A stretch of DNA of 64,000 bases from Hemibagrus wyckioides (taxonomy: Eukaryota > Chordata > Actinopteri > Siluriformes > Bagridae): positions 7,186,571 through 7,250,570 of the forward strand of contig NC_080731.1 of the NCBI RefSeq assembly GCF_019097595.1, read 5' to 3'. Positions 21,540 to 40,000 of this stretch are shown one piece after another (position 1 is the stretch's first letter; the number at the start of each line of letters is the position of its first letter). The notes under the pieces were generated by a model that searched no databases, was not told the origin of the DNA, and saw only the letters and a program-made list of their open reading frames with translations. A program made the translations under genes and the position numbers.

Positions 21540-21640
21540 GAGCTTCCCTGACTGAGCTCTACTACGCATGCGTTTACGACTGGCGCCGATCCGTCGCACG
21601 CGCATGCGCAAATTCGACACGCGGTTACCACAACACAGAA
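21540..21640 (-). promoter_or_regulatory. fancg promoter with a perfect NRF1 palindrome
   Basis: About 170 bp upstream of the fancg ATG, 21599-21610 reads CGCGCATGCGCA, an exact match to the NRF1 consensus YGCGCAYGCGCR. A related ACGCATGCGT lies about 25 bp nearer the gene (21574-21583). NRF1 sites near transcription starts are typical of TATA-less housekeeping and DNA-repair genes. The local block is CpG-rich compared with the AT-rich DNA further upstream. Confidence 0.6.
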
Positions 21641-22261
21641 TGCAGTGTTTACAAGATAGTGATATTAACGCCCTTTTTTTTTTTTGCTTCCATTAAAAAA
21701 AAAATACACTTACAAATAACGGATTAAAAAAAATGAATAGCTCTTGCTTAATTTGGATTATTACAAAACTGAACAATAACAAAGTAGGCCTTAAAATGTC
21801 CTTTATAAATAATAAAATAATACTAGTAGTTGCAAAATAATAACAATTATTGTTAAGAGAACAAAATAATCCGTAAAATAAATACATCAAATACACACAT
21901 GTAAAAACAAAACACCCCTCATATAAATAAACAAGCAAAAATAAAAACATGCAGAGGATGAATTATTCAAGAGACAATTTCAATAATTTACTAACCTGTA
22001 AGGCTTTTTTCTAGCTCTGGTGCATGCCATGGATCCTGGAATATCTGCCCAAAGAGTAAAATTGATCAAAATTAAGCAAAATTGTTCTTGTGCATCTCTC
22101 CCCAACTAAAAAATGAAATAGAACTGATTTGCAATGATGTCTAATTATCAAATATTACAAATATTTACATCACACCTTTAATATGAAAATATTGGATCAT
22201 GAATTCAGTTTTTAGAAAAATCATGATATTGTGGCATACACTGAAACAATGATTTTTAAAC
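21640..22261. other. AT-rich spacer upstream of fancg
   Basis: Low-complexity AT-rich sequence with no recognisable gene. Open frames here are simply A/T-rich translations. Confidence 0.5.
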
Positions 22262-22967
22262 ATAAGTGTTGCCAAAAGTTTTGGGACATCCTTCCAAATC
22301 ATTAAATGTTGTTTTTCAGGGGTTGTGATTGGCCCATAGTTTCAGTAAAAGGAACTCTTAATGCTTCAGCATACCAAGACATTTTGGACAATTTTATGCT
22401 CCCAACTTTGTGGGAACAGTTTGGGGATGACCGCTTCCTGTTCCAACATGACCGCACACCAGTGCACAAACAAGGTCCATAAAGACATGGATGAGTGAGT
22501 CTGGTGTGGAGGAACTTGACTGTCCTGCACAGAGTCCTGACTCCAACCCGATAGAACACCTTTGGGATGAATTAGAGCGGAGACTGTGAGCTAGGTCTTC
22601 TCATCCAGCATCAGTGCCTGACCTCACAAATGCACTTCTAGAGGAATGGCCAAAAAATCCCATAAACACACTCCTAGACCTTGTAGAAAGTCTTCCCAAA
22701 AGAGTTGAAGCTGTTTTAGCTGCAAAGGACGGGACAACTTCATATTACATTCATGTGCATGTAAATGCAGACATCCCAGTTTTGGAATGGCTCATAGTCT
22801 TCACGCTAATTCATCCTAGAGGTGTTCTATTTGGTTGAGGTCAGGACTATGTGCAGGCCAGTCAAGTTCCTTTAACTGGAAATAAGGGGACAAGCTCAGC
22901 CCCTGAAAAACAACACCTGAATTCAAAGAATTGGAGTTGTGTCCCAAAACCTTTGGCAATATAGTGT
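22262..22967. mobile_element. Second fold-back Tc1-derived element
   Basis: Related to 13314-14151. The left end is GTTGCCAAAAGTTTTGGGAC and the right end is GTCCCAAAACCTTTGGCAAT. The left part carries a frameshifted transposase fragment (TTGTGGGAACAGTTTGGGGA; AACCCGATAGAACACCTTTG) and runs on into the GAGGAATGGCCAAAAA segment. The right part returns reversed only for the terminal about 200 bp, so the inverted arm is shorter. Confidence 0.75.
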
Positions 22968-23087
22968 GTCTAATAAAAGCCCAAATGACAATATAAAATC
23001 AACTAGACTAAACTAGGCTAATAACATAACACTAGAAATTATTTTATTAGAATTATGAGATTTTAAGGCCAGATAGAATATTGGGCA

Positions 23088-23400
23088 GGTAACATTGCTG
23101 CCTCACAGATCCAGGGTCTGTGGTTCAATCCTGATCTTGGGTTGCTGTCTATGTGTGGACTTTTGCATTTTCTCTCTGTGTCCATGTAATTGACTCTGTT
23201 CTCTGGTTTCCCAACAATGTGCCATTACATGAATTGGCTAAGAGCTACACTAAATTATTATGTGATTGCATTGTGCTTTGTGATGGACTGGAGTCCTTTT
23301 TAGGATTTATTTCCTGCCTCAACACCTTGTGTTCCAGATATCCACCATAAGCCTGACCAGGATAAAGAGGTTACTCAGTTGAATGAGTGAGAATACAAAT
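23088..23400 (+). mobile_element. Degraded tRNA-head SINE/LINE-tail composite
   Basis: GTAACATTGCTGCCTCACAG and GGTCTGTGGTTCAATCC resemble a Pol III B-box region. The following part shares the GTGGACTTTTGCATTTTCTC and GTGATGGACTGGAGTCC landmarks with the elements at 1118 and 51217, but is heavily mutated. Confidence 0.5.
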
Positions 23401-23559
23401 CTAGGCTGGAGGTTATACTGGACTGCATTTTTGCTATTGAACTGGGTTTTCAGCCTATGCAATGGAACACCATAGCCTGTTTTCTTTTTTTTCTTTTTTA
23501 ATTAAATATTATAAATAAACATAATATCACAGACAAAATATTGTTTATTTTTTTAAAAT

Positions 23560-23880
23560 AAAATATATATTTAAATTAATTAATTAATTAATTAATCTAT
23601 TTGCTCACACATGTAAGATTATGTACCAGTCATGAAAAAATAAATTATACCAAAGAATGCTTTGGTATACTTTGGAATGCTGCATATAATAATATACTCA
23701 TGATAACTTTCATTAATATTACAATAACTTTCTAATAAACTTTTTAAAGGCTTTCTAATTCATTATAAAAGGGTTAATAATAATAATAATAATAATAATT
23801 TTATTATTGTTATTATTATTAACAACAACAACAACAATAATAATAATAATTATTATTATTATTATTATTATTTAATAACT
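23560..23880. repeat. AT-rich microsatellite cluster with self-complementary TAA/TTA arrays
   Basis: (TTAA)n at about 23576-23596 is followed at about 23776-23875 by (TAA)n, then TTA-type, then (CAA)n, then (TAA)n and (TTA)n arrays. Adjacent TAA and TTA blocks are reverse complements and can pair. Confidence 0.85.
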
Positions 23881-24242
23881 TATTAATAACATCAAATATA
23901 GCACGAAAACCTAATATTAAGAAGGACTATTTTAAATAAATGAGTAGTGTCTTATTCCATTATTGGCTCCAAGTGACTTCTATTCTGTCCATATCCATTT
24001 GAGGGTGAAGATCATTTTGAGAGTGAAAAAAAGCCAAAAAAATATTGTGTTAAAATAACATACAGTGTCCTTATCCAATTTGGGCTCAAAGTGGAACTCA
24101 CTTCATATGCTATTAATCTTCCTAGATGGATCATTTTGCGAAGGATGTCAATAATTGCGGAGCTGGGAAACACTTAAACACTGCGCCATCATCTTAGGTC
24201 CATATGACTCTCTCCACATGACCGAGTGTGTGTGTGTGCCGC

Positions 24243-24356
24243 AGCATAAACTCCCATCCGACGTCATTTTCTCCCTCTTTCCCCCCTCGAGTGCAGAAGC
24301 GGAGGACCGCAGATCCACAGCCTTGGCCGTCTCACACCGGACAGCCCTTCGCCAAC
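24243..24356 (+). promoter_or_regulatory. eef2 core promoter and 5' UTR: TATA-like, CRE-like and TOP pyrimidine tract
   Basis: A CATAAA TATA-like element (24245-24250) lies about 25-30 bp before a pyrimidine run CTCCCTCTTTCCCCCC (24271-24286), with GACGTCA (CRE-like) at 24260-24266 between them. EEF2 is a classical TOP mRNA in vertebrates, beginning with C followed by pyrimidines. A start within this run would give a 5' UTR of roughly 70-85 nt up to the ATG at 24357. The motifs are read directly; the start site is inferred. Confidence 0.55.
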
Positions 24357-31561
<7,205 letters not shown>

Positions 31562-34055
31562 TTTCTCTCAGACAAGAGATTAATGAGCATTTAGTGATTT
31601 GTTAGCCCCCATTCTTTCAGTGTTGCATATCTTACAAGCCTATATGGGAAGTATATGGAAATATACATTTACATTAAAATAAATAGGATTTCCACACTGT
31701 CGATGTTCACAGCAAATAAAAACTGAGCACCTTAATGCTGTGTAAAGTGTGTGTGTGTGTGTAAAAAAATCAATCACACAGCCTTCTAGGTATTCAGATA
31801 GACATAATAGACATCATTTACTGCCTTTTGCTGCATATGTTTAAATGGCACAATTTGGGTCAAAAATAAGCATTTTTAGAGTACAATCATTTTAAATCCA
31901 TACATAATATCATAAATAACTATACGGAATTGCACCCATCTGTTCTCTTCATTCCCACCATCCGAGACTCAAGACTTTAGTACTAGTATCAGTTACTATA
32001 ATCTCTAGTACAATAACTATGAAAGCGCTCATTTAAATAATTACAGATCTTGTAACAAAAAAATGAACAAAAAGGGATAACTAGGTATAAAAAAAAAAGT
32101 TACATAAAAGGGGGATAACCAATAAAAAAAAGTCTGTGGGTAGCAGAATTAAATCCTCTAATGCTTTTATGGCTTACAGGGTTTTGTACTTCAGAACGAG
32201 ATTAATTCAGATATCTATGAATTTCTATTAAAAGAAAATCCTGAATACTTTTAAACCAACAGTTATTCGATGCTTTCCAAACATTGTGCTATTTTATATA
32301 TATATATAATAAATAAATAATATTTCATCTGGTGACAGAAATTCATCCCTCTTTTGTTGTGGATTAACTGCCCACTAAAATTATTACCATCAGACACAAA
32401 ATCTTGGATAGTGAAGATTATGTTTTAAAACCCACGATGTTTACACAGCAAAGATGGACCTGCTTTGTGCTCAGGATCTTCTTGGCATCTGAATCTGAAC
32501 CATGTACAAGTAGACAAATAACTTGCTACAGTTGTGCTTAATGTACAGTTTCTATGAAGGTTTACAGATCCACTTGGTGACATTTGTACGACATTTTCAC
32601 AAATCCCCTTACTTTAAGTGAGGAAGGACTCTCACTATCTAAAGGCAGTGAAATGTTAACTGTTGATATTTCGGTAGACATCCACATCTAGAGCACATTA
32701 TAATCAAATCTCAGTGCGCTTCAGTTCTTTTTTAAAGCCACACCTGAGACAATCGCGTTAAAAAGAACTCTCATAAAAGAGAAGCATCGAGAAAAATCTT
32801 CTTACCCTTTCCTTAGTGCTCAGATTGGCACGCTATCGCTTGTTTGACTAAAAGGTTGGAGCATTTTAGGGTCAAGCAACGATGCAGTGCTGTAAAAAAA
32901 AAAAGTGATCATGTGCTTTATTACATATTTGAAGGCAGACGTAATTTACTCCGTTAGAAAGAAGACATGGGATCTGTCAACATTGTTGTTCTCTATGAAA
33001 GCAATAGCATGTGGCCATTATTTAAAGAGAATTATACGAAGTGAATTAAAAATGCCAGACAATACCATGACTAGCTAGTACATTGGAGCTGGTGCCACAA
33101 ATTGCTGCCTTTATTGAGACCTGGGCTATTAGCCCTTTATATGTTGGGGTACACTTCTGAACAAGTCCAAAATGAAAGCTGGATTCAGAAAACCCTAATG
33201 AAATCAACAGAACCACATTTTGACGGCAAGAGTCCAAAAGCTTAACCAAACCAGGAAACCTGTTTCGCAGTGTACCCCCTCTGGGCATTAAACCTGTTTT
33301 GACCATTTTCTACTTTCGGGTCTAAGCACTGATGTGAAACCGGCTTCTGCAGCGCTGTTTTTCAAAAGAAAACGCAAATGGTAATGATACAAAAACACAG
33401 TACAGAGGTTTCACAAGGAAGAAAAAAAAAAAACAAACACAAAACATAAAAGATGTCATTGCATCATGGCTTGATTATGTCTCCACCAACCCGAATGGCC
33501 CAAAAATAAATGAATCTAAAAATGCAGCTACAAACTGCAGCATGAAATTGCGACCCATACATTATGCAATAAAACAGCTTCATTTAAACGGATACTGATT
33601 TGTATGGTATGCCACTCAATACAAAACAAATTATGTACACTCCTGATTTTTTTTTCTTTCTCCAAATATAAAGGTCATCGTTGAGGTTTTGCGGTGATTA
33701 ATTAAAAAACATGTGGTTTAAATAGTAAAAAGAGGAAAAAGTTCACATACAAATACACGCAGGTCCATAAACTAGTCCCAATGTGTCTAAAGTTCCAGTC
33801 CCTCAGTTTTCTCCCAGGCAGAAAGGCATTGGGTATCAGTCACTGTAAAATTAATTCCTCAGAAACAGAAAGACACATTGCTGGGTTTCTGAAAACCATA
33901 AGACGCAACCAACTTTGTTATCCATGTGCATATTGGCTACCATATTAGTAAAGAATATTTAACTGCAATTGATGTCAGATACGTGAGTTTTTTTTTTTAA
34001 GAAGCACGGTCCGTGGCAGTTTGTTTAGATGATTGGGGAGACACGAAACCATGAC
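31562..34055. other. Convergent 3' region between eef2 and pias2
   Basis: The two genes end toward each other across about 2.5 kb with no recognisable coding exon. Most of it is probably the pias2 3' UTR. Minus-strand AATAAA candidates lie at 33110-33115 and 32917-32922. The sequence is AT-rich with short A and T runs and (GT)n near 31747. Which signal is used cannot be told from sequence. Confidence 0.5.
31678..31720 (+). terminator. eef2 poly(A) signals (two AATAAA)
   Basis: AATAAA occurs at 31678-31683 and again at 31715-31720, about 120 and 155 bases after the eef2 stop. A (GT)n run follows at about 31747-31763, a suitable GU-rich downstream element for the second signal. A short 3' UTR is usual for eef2. 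Confidence 0.65.
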
Positions 34056-37000
34056 TCAATCTAGCGAGATGATATCTGAAAGAGTTGAGGATCCTCCGGT
34101 GATGACTCCTGTTTCGTGGCTGGAGCTTCCTCGGTGTGAAGTCGAGTCGTATTGGACAGATGAGGCCATGAGACTGGAGCTGCTGGTGCCACTCTGAATG
34201 CTGCTGGACAGATTCTCCAGGAACACAGGGGTTCGGTAATGCTAAAAAAAAAGAATAGCAAGCAAGTTAGAACTAATGTTCCTGTCTAATAATCAGAATA
34301 TAACGGGAAAAAATACATTATATAAAAAGTTCCTATTTTAACTGTAAGGGTTGTCAGTCAATCAAGACAAAAACATGATATTGATTCAATTAATATATAC
34401 TTTTTTGGGATAATAGTTTTAAAAAAAATACAATTTGGTATCTAAACTATTTAACCAATTAATTAAAAACAGATTTTTAGTGGATCTGAAACACGTACCT
34501 GAGAATCTGCTTGAAGTAGCGAAAATAAGTCAAGACCTGTAAAAGGAAAAAAAGAGTCGTAGTGAGCCAACAAATTTCTAATACAATTACTGCTACACAT
34601 TATATATATATATATATCTGACCGGATAAAAGAGACAATCGTATAACCTTGCATATCGGTGGGAATTGTAGACAGTGTTGAATGGTGGAATGGAACTGCA
34701 TAGTCTGCAATGGAGGAAGTTAAGTAAGAAGTGTCCAGCGGCTGGACGTTTGGCACTCGGACTGTTGATGGCTGATAAGTCAAAACCCTGAGAAAAGAAG
34801 AAAAAGGAATGATGGACATCCGTTTTATGCTTATTATGATTATGACGCAAAATCATATTCTGTTTTATCATACATACTATGTTTAAAGATCAACAACCAT
34901 TTGCCTTCCTGGCCAAAAGTCTCACTGGTGAAACACATTATTTGTTTATTGTGATGTATAATTGGCCATTTTCTAAGCTTTACGTATTCAAATACCCAAT
35001 TCCCTGAACCGATCGTGTCTTAAATAAAAACCTTTATACCCACAACAAAAATAAACATCGACAAAACATCTGGCTATTCTGTATAACAGCTGTATTTTCT
35101 ATCTTTCTTTCTACATTTTATTAACTCCCTTTGCATGCGTTTAATAGGAACCCAGTACTCCTGGAATTACTATCATACCTATGGATGCTTTAATAAATGC
35201 ATATTTTGTTCTTTCTAAACTATCTGCCCATTTGAAATGGTGATGCACGTTTAAAATAAATCAATATATATAATCAACTTATAAAAAGGAAGCACTGAAA
35301 TGAAACTCCAGGCTTAATTCACTGCATTGAAAAGGTCTGCTAATGTTTACATGAATGTACTCTATTTTTGTGTTATATAATTTCTGCTGGTGGCACGGTG
35401 GCTTAGGGGGTTAGCACGTTCGTCTCGCACCTCCAGCATCCTGGGTTTGAGTCTCACTCCTGCTCACTGTGAGTTTGCATGTTCTCCCCATGCTTGGTGG
35501 GTTTCCTCCCACAGTCCAAAGACATACTTCTAGGCTGATTGGAGAGTGTCCACAGCAAAAATCCGTTTTCCGTTTCAGAAGGACAAAAGCTACCACTAAC
35601 CCTTTGCTACTATGCACCTCCTCAGTTTTGGACATGTAGACACATCGCCTTTTCAGGGGAGGGTCCGGCTCTGCTTCTTCATCTGACGAGCTTTCGAGTG
35701 TCAGGTCGATCACATCAGCTTTTTTCGTACTGCTGGGTTCTGAGTGAGGAACAACCGCACTCGGACGCACAGGGGCAGTGCCTGAAAAATAAAATAGACA
35801 ATTTAGTGAGAAAGATTAGATGGGACAACGCATAGCAATAAAATCAGACCATTAATAATACTGTATTTATCAATTTTCACTATTCGACCGAACTGCTCAC
35901 ACGGTTTCTTGCCTTTCCCTTTTTTAAATATTCTCTTTGCCTACATGATCTTTCTTTTCTTTCTCCTCTCAGCATAAATCTACAACAGCCAATCATAAAA
36001 CAAAAAACAAAAGTAAATGATTGACGATTTCATGATTATCAGCTCTACAAAAATAATCCTGCTTGACTCCTTGATACATTTCATGTATAAATAGATTCAA
36101 TAAGAAATATAATTTCATGTTATTTCTGCCAGCCAGAACACACAAGGTTAACTAGAAAATACATTTTGATGCATGACTTTAAATAACTACAATTACCACT
36201 AAAGATATATACACCAATCAGGCATAACATTATGAACACAGGTGACAGGTGAAGTGAAGAACACTGATTATCTCCTTATCATGGAACCTGTTATTGGGGG
36301 AGGTTTTTTAGGCAGCAAGTGAACATTTTGCCCTCAAAGTTGTTGTGTTAGAAGCAGGAAAAATGGGCAAGCGTAAGGATTTGAGCGAGTTTGACAAGGG
36401 CCAAAATCTGATGGCTAGATGACTGGAACAGAGCATCTCCAAAACTGCAGCTCTTGTGGGGTGTTCATGGTCTGCAGTGGTCAGTATCTAACAAAAGTAT
36501 CCTTTAAGTCCTTTAAGTATCCTTTAAGTTGTAACTTACAGGACTTAAATTATATCCTGCTAACATCTTAGCCAGATACCACAAAACACCATCAGGGATC
36601 TAGTGGAGTCCATGTCTGGGCGAGTCAGGGCTGTTTTGGCAGCAAAAGGGAGACCAACACAATATTAGGCAGGTGGTTATAATGTTATGCCTGATCAATG
36701 TATGTAAATTGCTATTTCTTCACCATACAAAAATGAAGAATGAGGATTTCTGAAGAACTGGTGTAACGGTTAAACAAAAGGAACTTACACTCAATTTTGG
36801 GTAAACATGGAGATGACACTTTCAGTGTCTCCTTCTTTGGTCTCATTGGGCACCAGGTTCCGTCCTCTTGGAACTTGATTTCGTCCACGTCTGTGCAGTC
36901 ATTTAATATTTCCATGAAGAGCCTAATAAAGAACATAAGTTAAAAAGTAAAATTTAACAAGCTGAAACGATCTCAAGCGAGCTGTAAACACTGTATGGTT

Positions 37001-40000
37001 GGGCTAGGTACAGAGGACCGGTACTTACCCATCGATGATCAGACTGTCATATGCAGCTTTCTTGTCACACACGGGGCAGATCCAGGTGGGCTTCTTCTCA
37101 TTCATTTGCAGGTATAATGCAGCGTCGAAACACTGGAGATGTGAGCAGGTCACTGCTCGACAGGGCACAGTGAGCCGCATTTTTCCAAGCTGGGTGAAAT
37201 CACAACATATTTATAAAAGAACGATCGGGGTAAAGTAGCATGACTCTATTAAACATACTTTAAATAAAACATTTTCAGGACTTACTGGGCACATAAGTGA
37301 GACACGCAAGCTGGTTGTGGCTATTTCACTGTCCGGGTCTGCAGTGAGCTTTTCTTTTACTGACAAAGAGAAAGAAAATATTTATCGTCATAAATAATTC
37401 AATTATTTTTTGCCCTTTTTATATTTACTTAAATAACAACCAATAACATATCAACACAACATGCATACAGACGTTGTGTACAGAAAATAAAATCAGTAAA
37501 TCACAAATACAACCTGACATCAGCATCAGTTTGTCCATTTACAGTTATACTTGGTTTTGAAGATAATTTATGAAAAGGACGCCACATGGCAGTGAACTTA
37601 GACCCAGAACCCTTTAAATTCAGTCCATTTTTTCCAAATTCAGGAACTGAAACACATCTCTGGCCCACTGTTTAAAAAAAATGGGGGAAATGACTGTTTC
37701 CAATTAAGTAAAATCAAGCACCTTCCCAAAAGAGAAGTAAAGGCAGTCCAATTCAATTTTTGATAAAGTATTGTTTTCACACACACAGTACCAAAGATGG
37801 CAGGATCTGCACAAATATCTTTACAGAATATTCTAGAATAAGGTTGAATAATATGTGACCAAAAAACAGGCAGACTAGGACATAGCCAAAACATATGGGC
37901 TAATGTAGCAGGGAACTGCACAGGACACATCTTTACCAGCTTGGTCTTGGACAGATGAAGTGTATACATCACTTTAAATTGGATAAGGCAGTGTCTAGCA
38001 CAAATAGAAGATCCATGAATTCTATAAATAGCCTCAATCCATTCCTTGTCTCTCAGGCTGATATTAAGGTCCAGTTGCCAGGAATCTCTGTGCAGTTACA
38101 GAAGTGGATAATAATGATATAAGTTTTGTACATAAGCCAGAGATGGTTCCTCTTCGTTCTGGGTCATCAGGAAAAAGTTAATCAATAGGGTTTTGTTCAG
38201 GAAGGGAAAGAAATGAGGAATAATTCAATTATTTTAATCAATAATCACACAGCCACAAAATAATAATGTTTAAACATGGCAATGATAGGAATCCAACCTA
38301 GCTTTGTAATGGTTGGCATTTTTTATTTTTTTTACTACAAAGACTTTCCAATAGAAAAAGCGGATCTCACTAAGTGCTCTTGAGTGGTCTGGGTTTCTGA
38401 TTCCCTTCATTCGTAATCTCTGTAGTAACAAGGGTGATGTCAGCTGCCGTACCAAATACACCGACATGGAATATGTCTGGAAAAAAAATAATAAGAGCAA
38501 CGTTAGAAAAATGGTAAGAATGTCATAGACGGAATGAGAATAGTGCTAAAGCCGACGAGGGAAACTTACCTTCCCGATTTCAGGTGCCCAAGTGACTGAT
38601 ATCTGATTGGGGACGGCAGACGATAATCTGACAAGAGAGGTGATGTTTAAAGGTCTGCCTGGTCTCTTCTGCTCTACGCCATTCTTAGGAGGTGGCGCAT
38701 AACCCTGGAACAAAAATAAGCATCTTATAAATACTTAAGACAAAATGTGCAATACCATGTCATCCTCGTTAAACATTACAGTACAAAACTATTTGCATAT
38801 TAAAGTATCATACAGTCAAATAATATGTTGAAAATCTCAACCTTGTAATTACTCACCGGCAGAGGAAAGAGCTTCCCATTGACTTTGATGCAAAGACTAT
38901 TGGGATAGTTGTCCTCTTGAGGGCAGCTCGTCTCTGAAAGGCAAAACCTGGCAACAAACTCAAAAGAGTTACTCCACTGTTACCTTGTAAATTTATTTAG
39001 AAATAGTAACAATGAGTAATATTACACCGGGCATCTTACCGAAGTTGTATTTGAACCATGTAATCTCTTCTGCCACCAGGAAGGAAATCCCTTTTAACAA
39101 TGAATAAAAGAGGATGAGAAACATGTGGACTATAAGAAATCGTGTCAAAAGATTCATCAAATCAGGTTCTTACCGTGAAATGCAAACTTCTCGTACTTGC
39201 TGTGGGGTCAAGGCAAAAATAAAGTATTTTTCTTGATGAAATCTCTGAACAGTGCTGGCCCCTGCATATAAAAAAAAATCAGAAAAACAAAAACATTTGG
39301 TGAAATCTAATTCATCTTGCATGGGATAAACATTTCATGTTTTAAAATGACTCCAACAAGAGTTGGAGTAATTTTTTTTGTACAACTTACAATGTATGTC
39401 CTTTATATAATTAAAAAATGTAATGGATGTATAATAAATAAACTCAACACTTCTTTTCAAATAGGAAGTCCAGGCATCCATGAGCTGAAAAGCATTTGCA
39501 AATAAGCTATGCAAAATCTGCCCCAGTTCTTTAAAAAAAAATAAAAAAAGGCAAGCACAACTACCTAAACTTGACGGTTTGATCAAAACGTCCAACACGT
39601 CATAAAATGGAAGGGACTTCATCTGGACATCCGGGTGGACGGGAGGCATGAGCGGTGTCGGCTGCTGCATGTTCATCCTGGGTTTTGAGTCATGAAACAC
39701 GGCCGATTTAACGGGCACCACGTTTCGAGCTGAATCTGATGGACTAACTGCAGGAGAAAGGTCGGGACTCACAACTGTAGATCCTTCTTCAGAATGTAGG
39801 TACGAATCTATGCTTGACTTTAGCGCTGTCAGTTCGGCAAGACTGTCTAATGTCCTCGGGTATCTCCGGCGATACAGGTCCTTGATTTTGAGCTGCACGG
39901 CAGGGCTACAGTCACTCTTGAGCAAATGCAAAGCCCTCAGCAGGAGTTCATGCTTGCGACCACTCTTGTTCCTTCCAGCAAAACCTAGCAATACCTGGAG

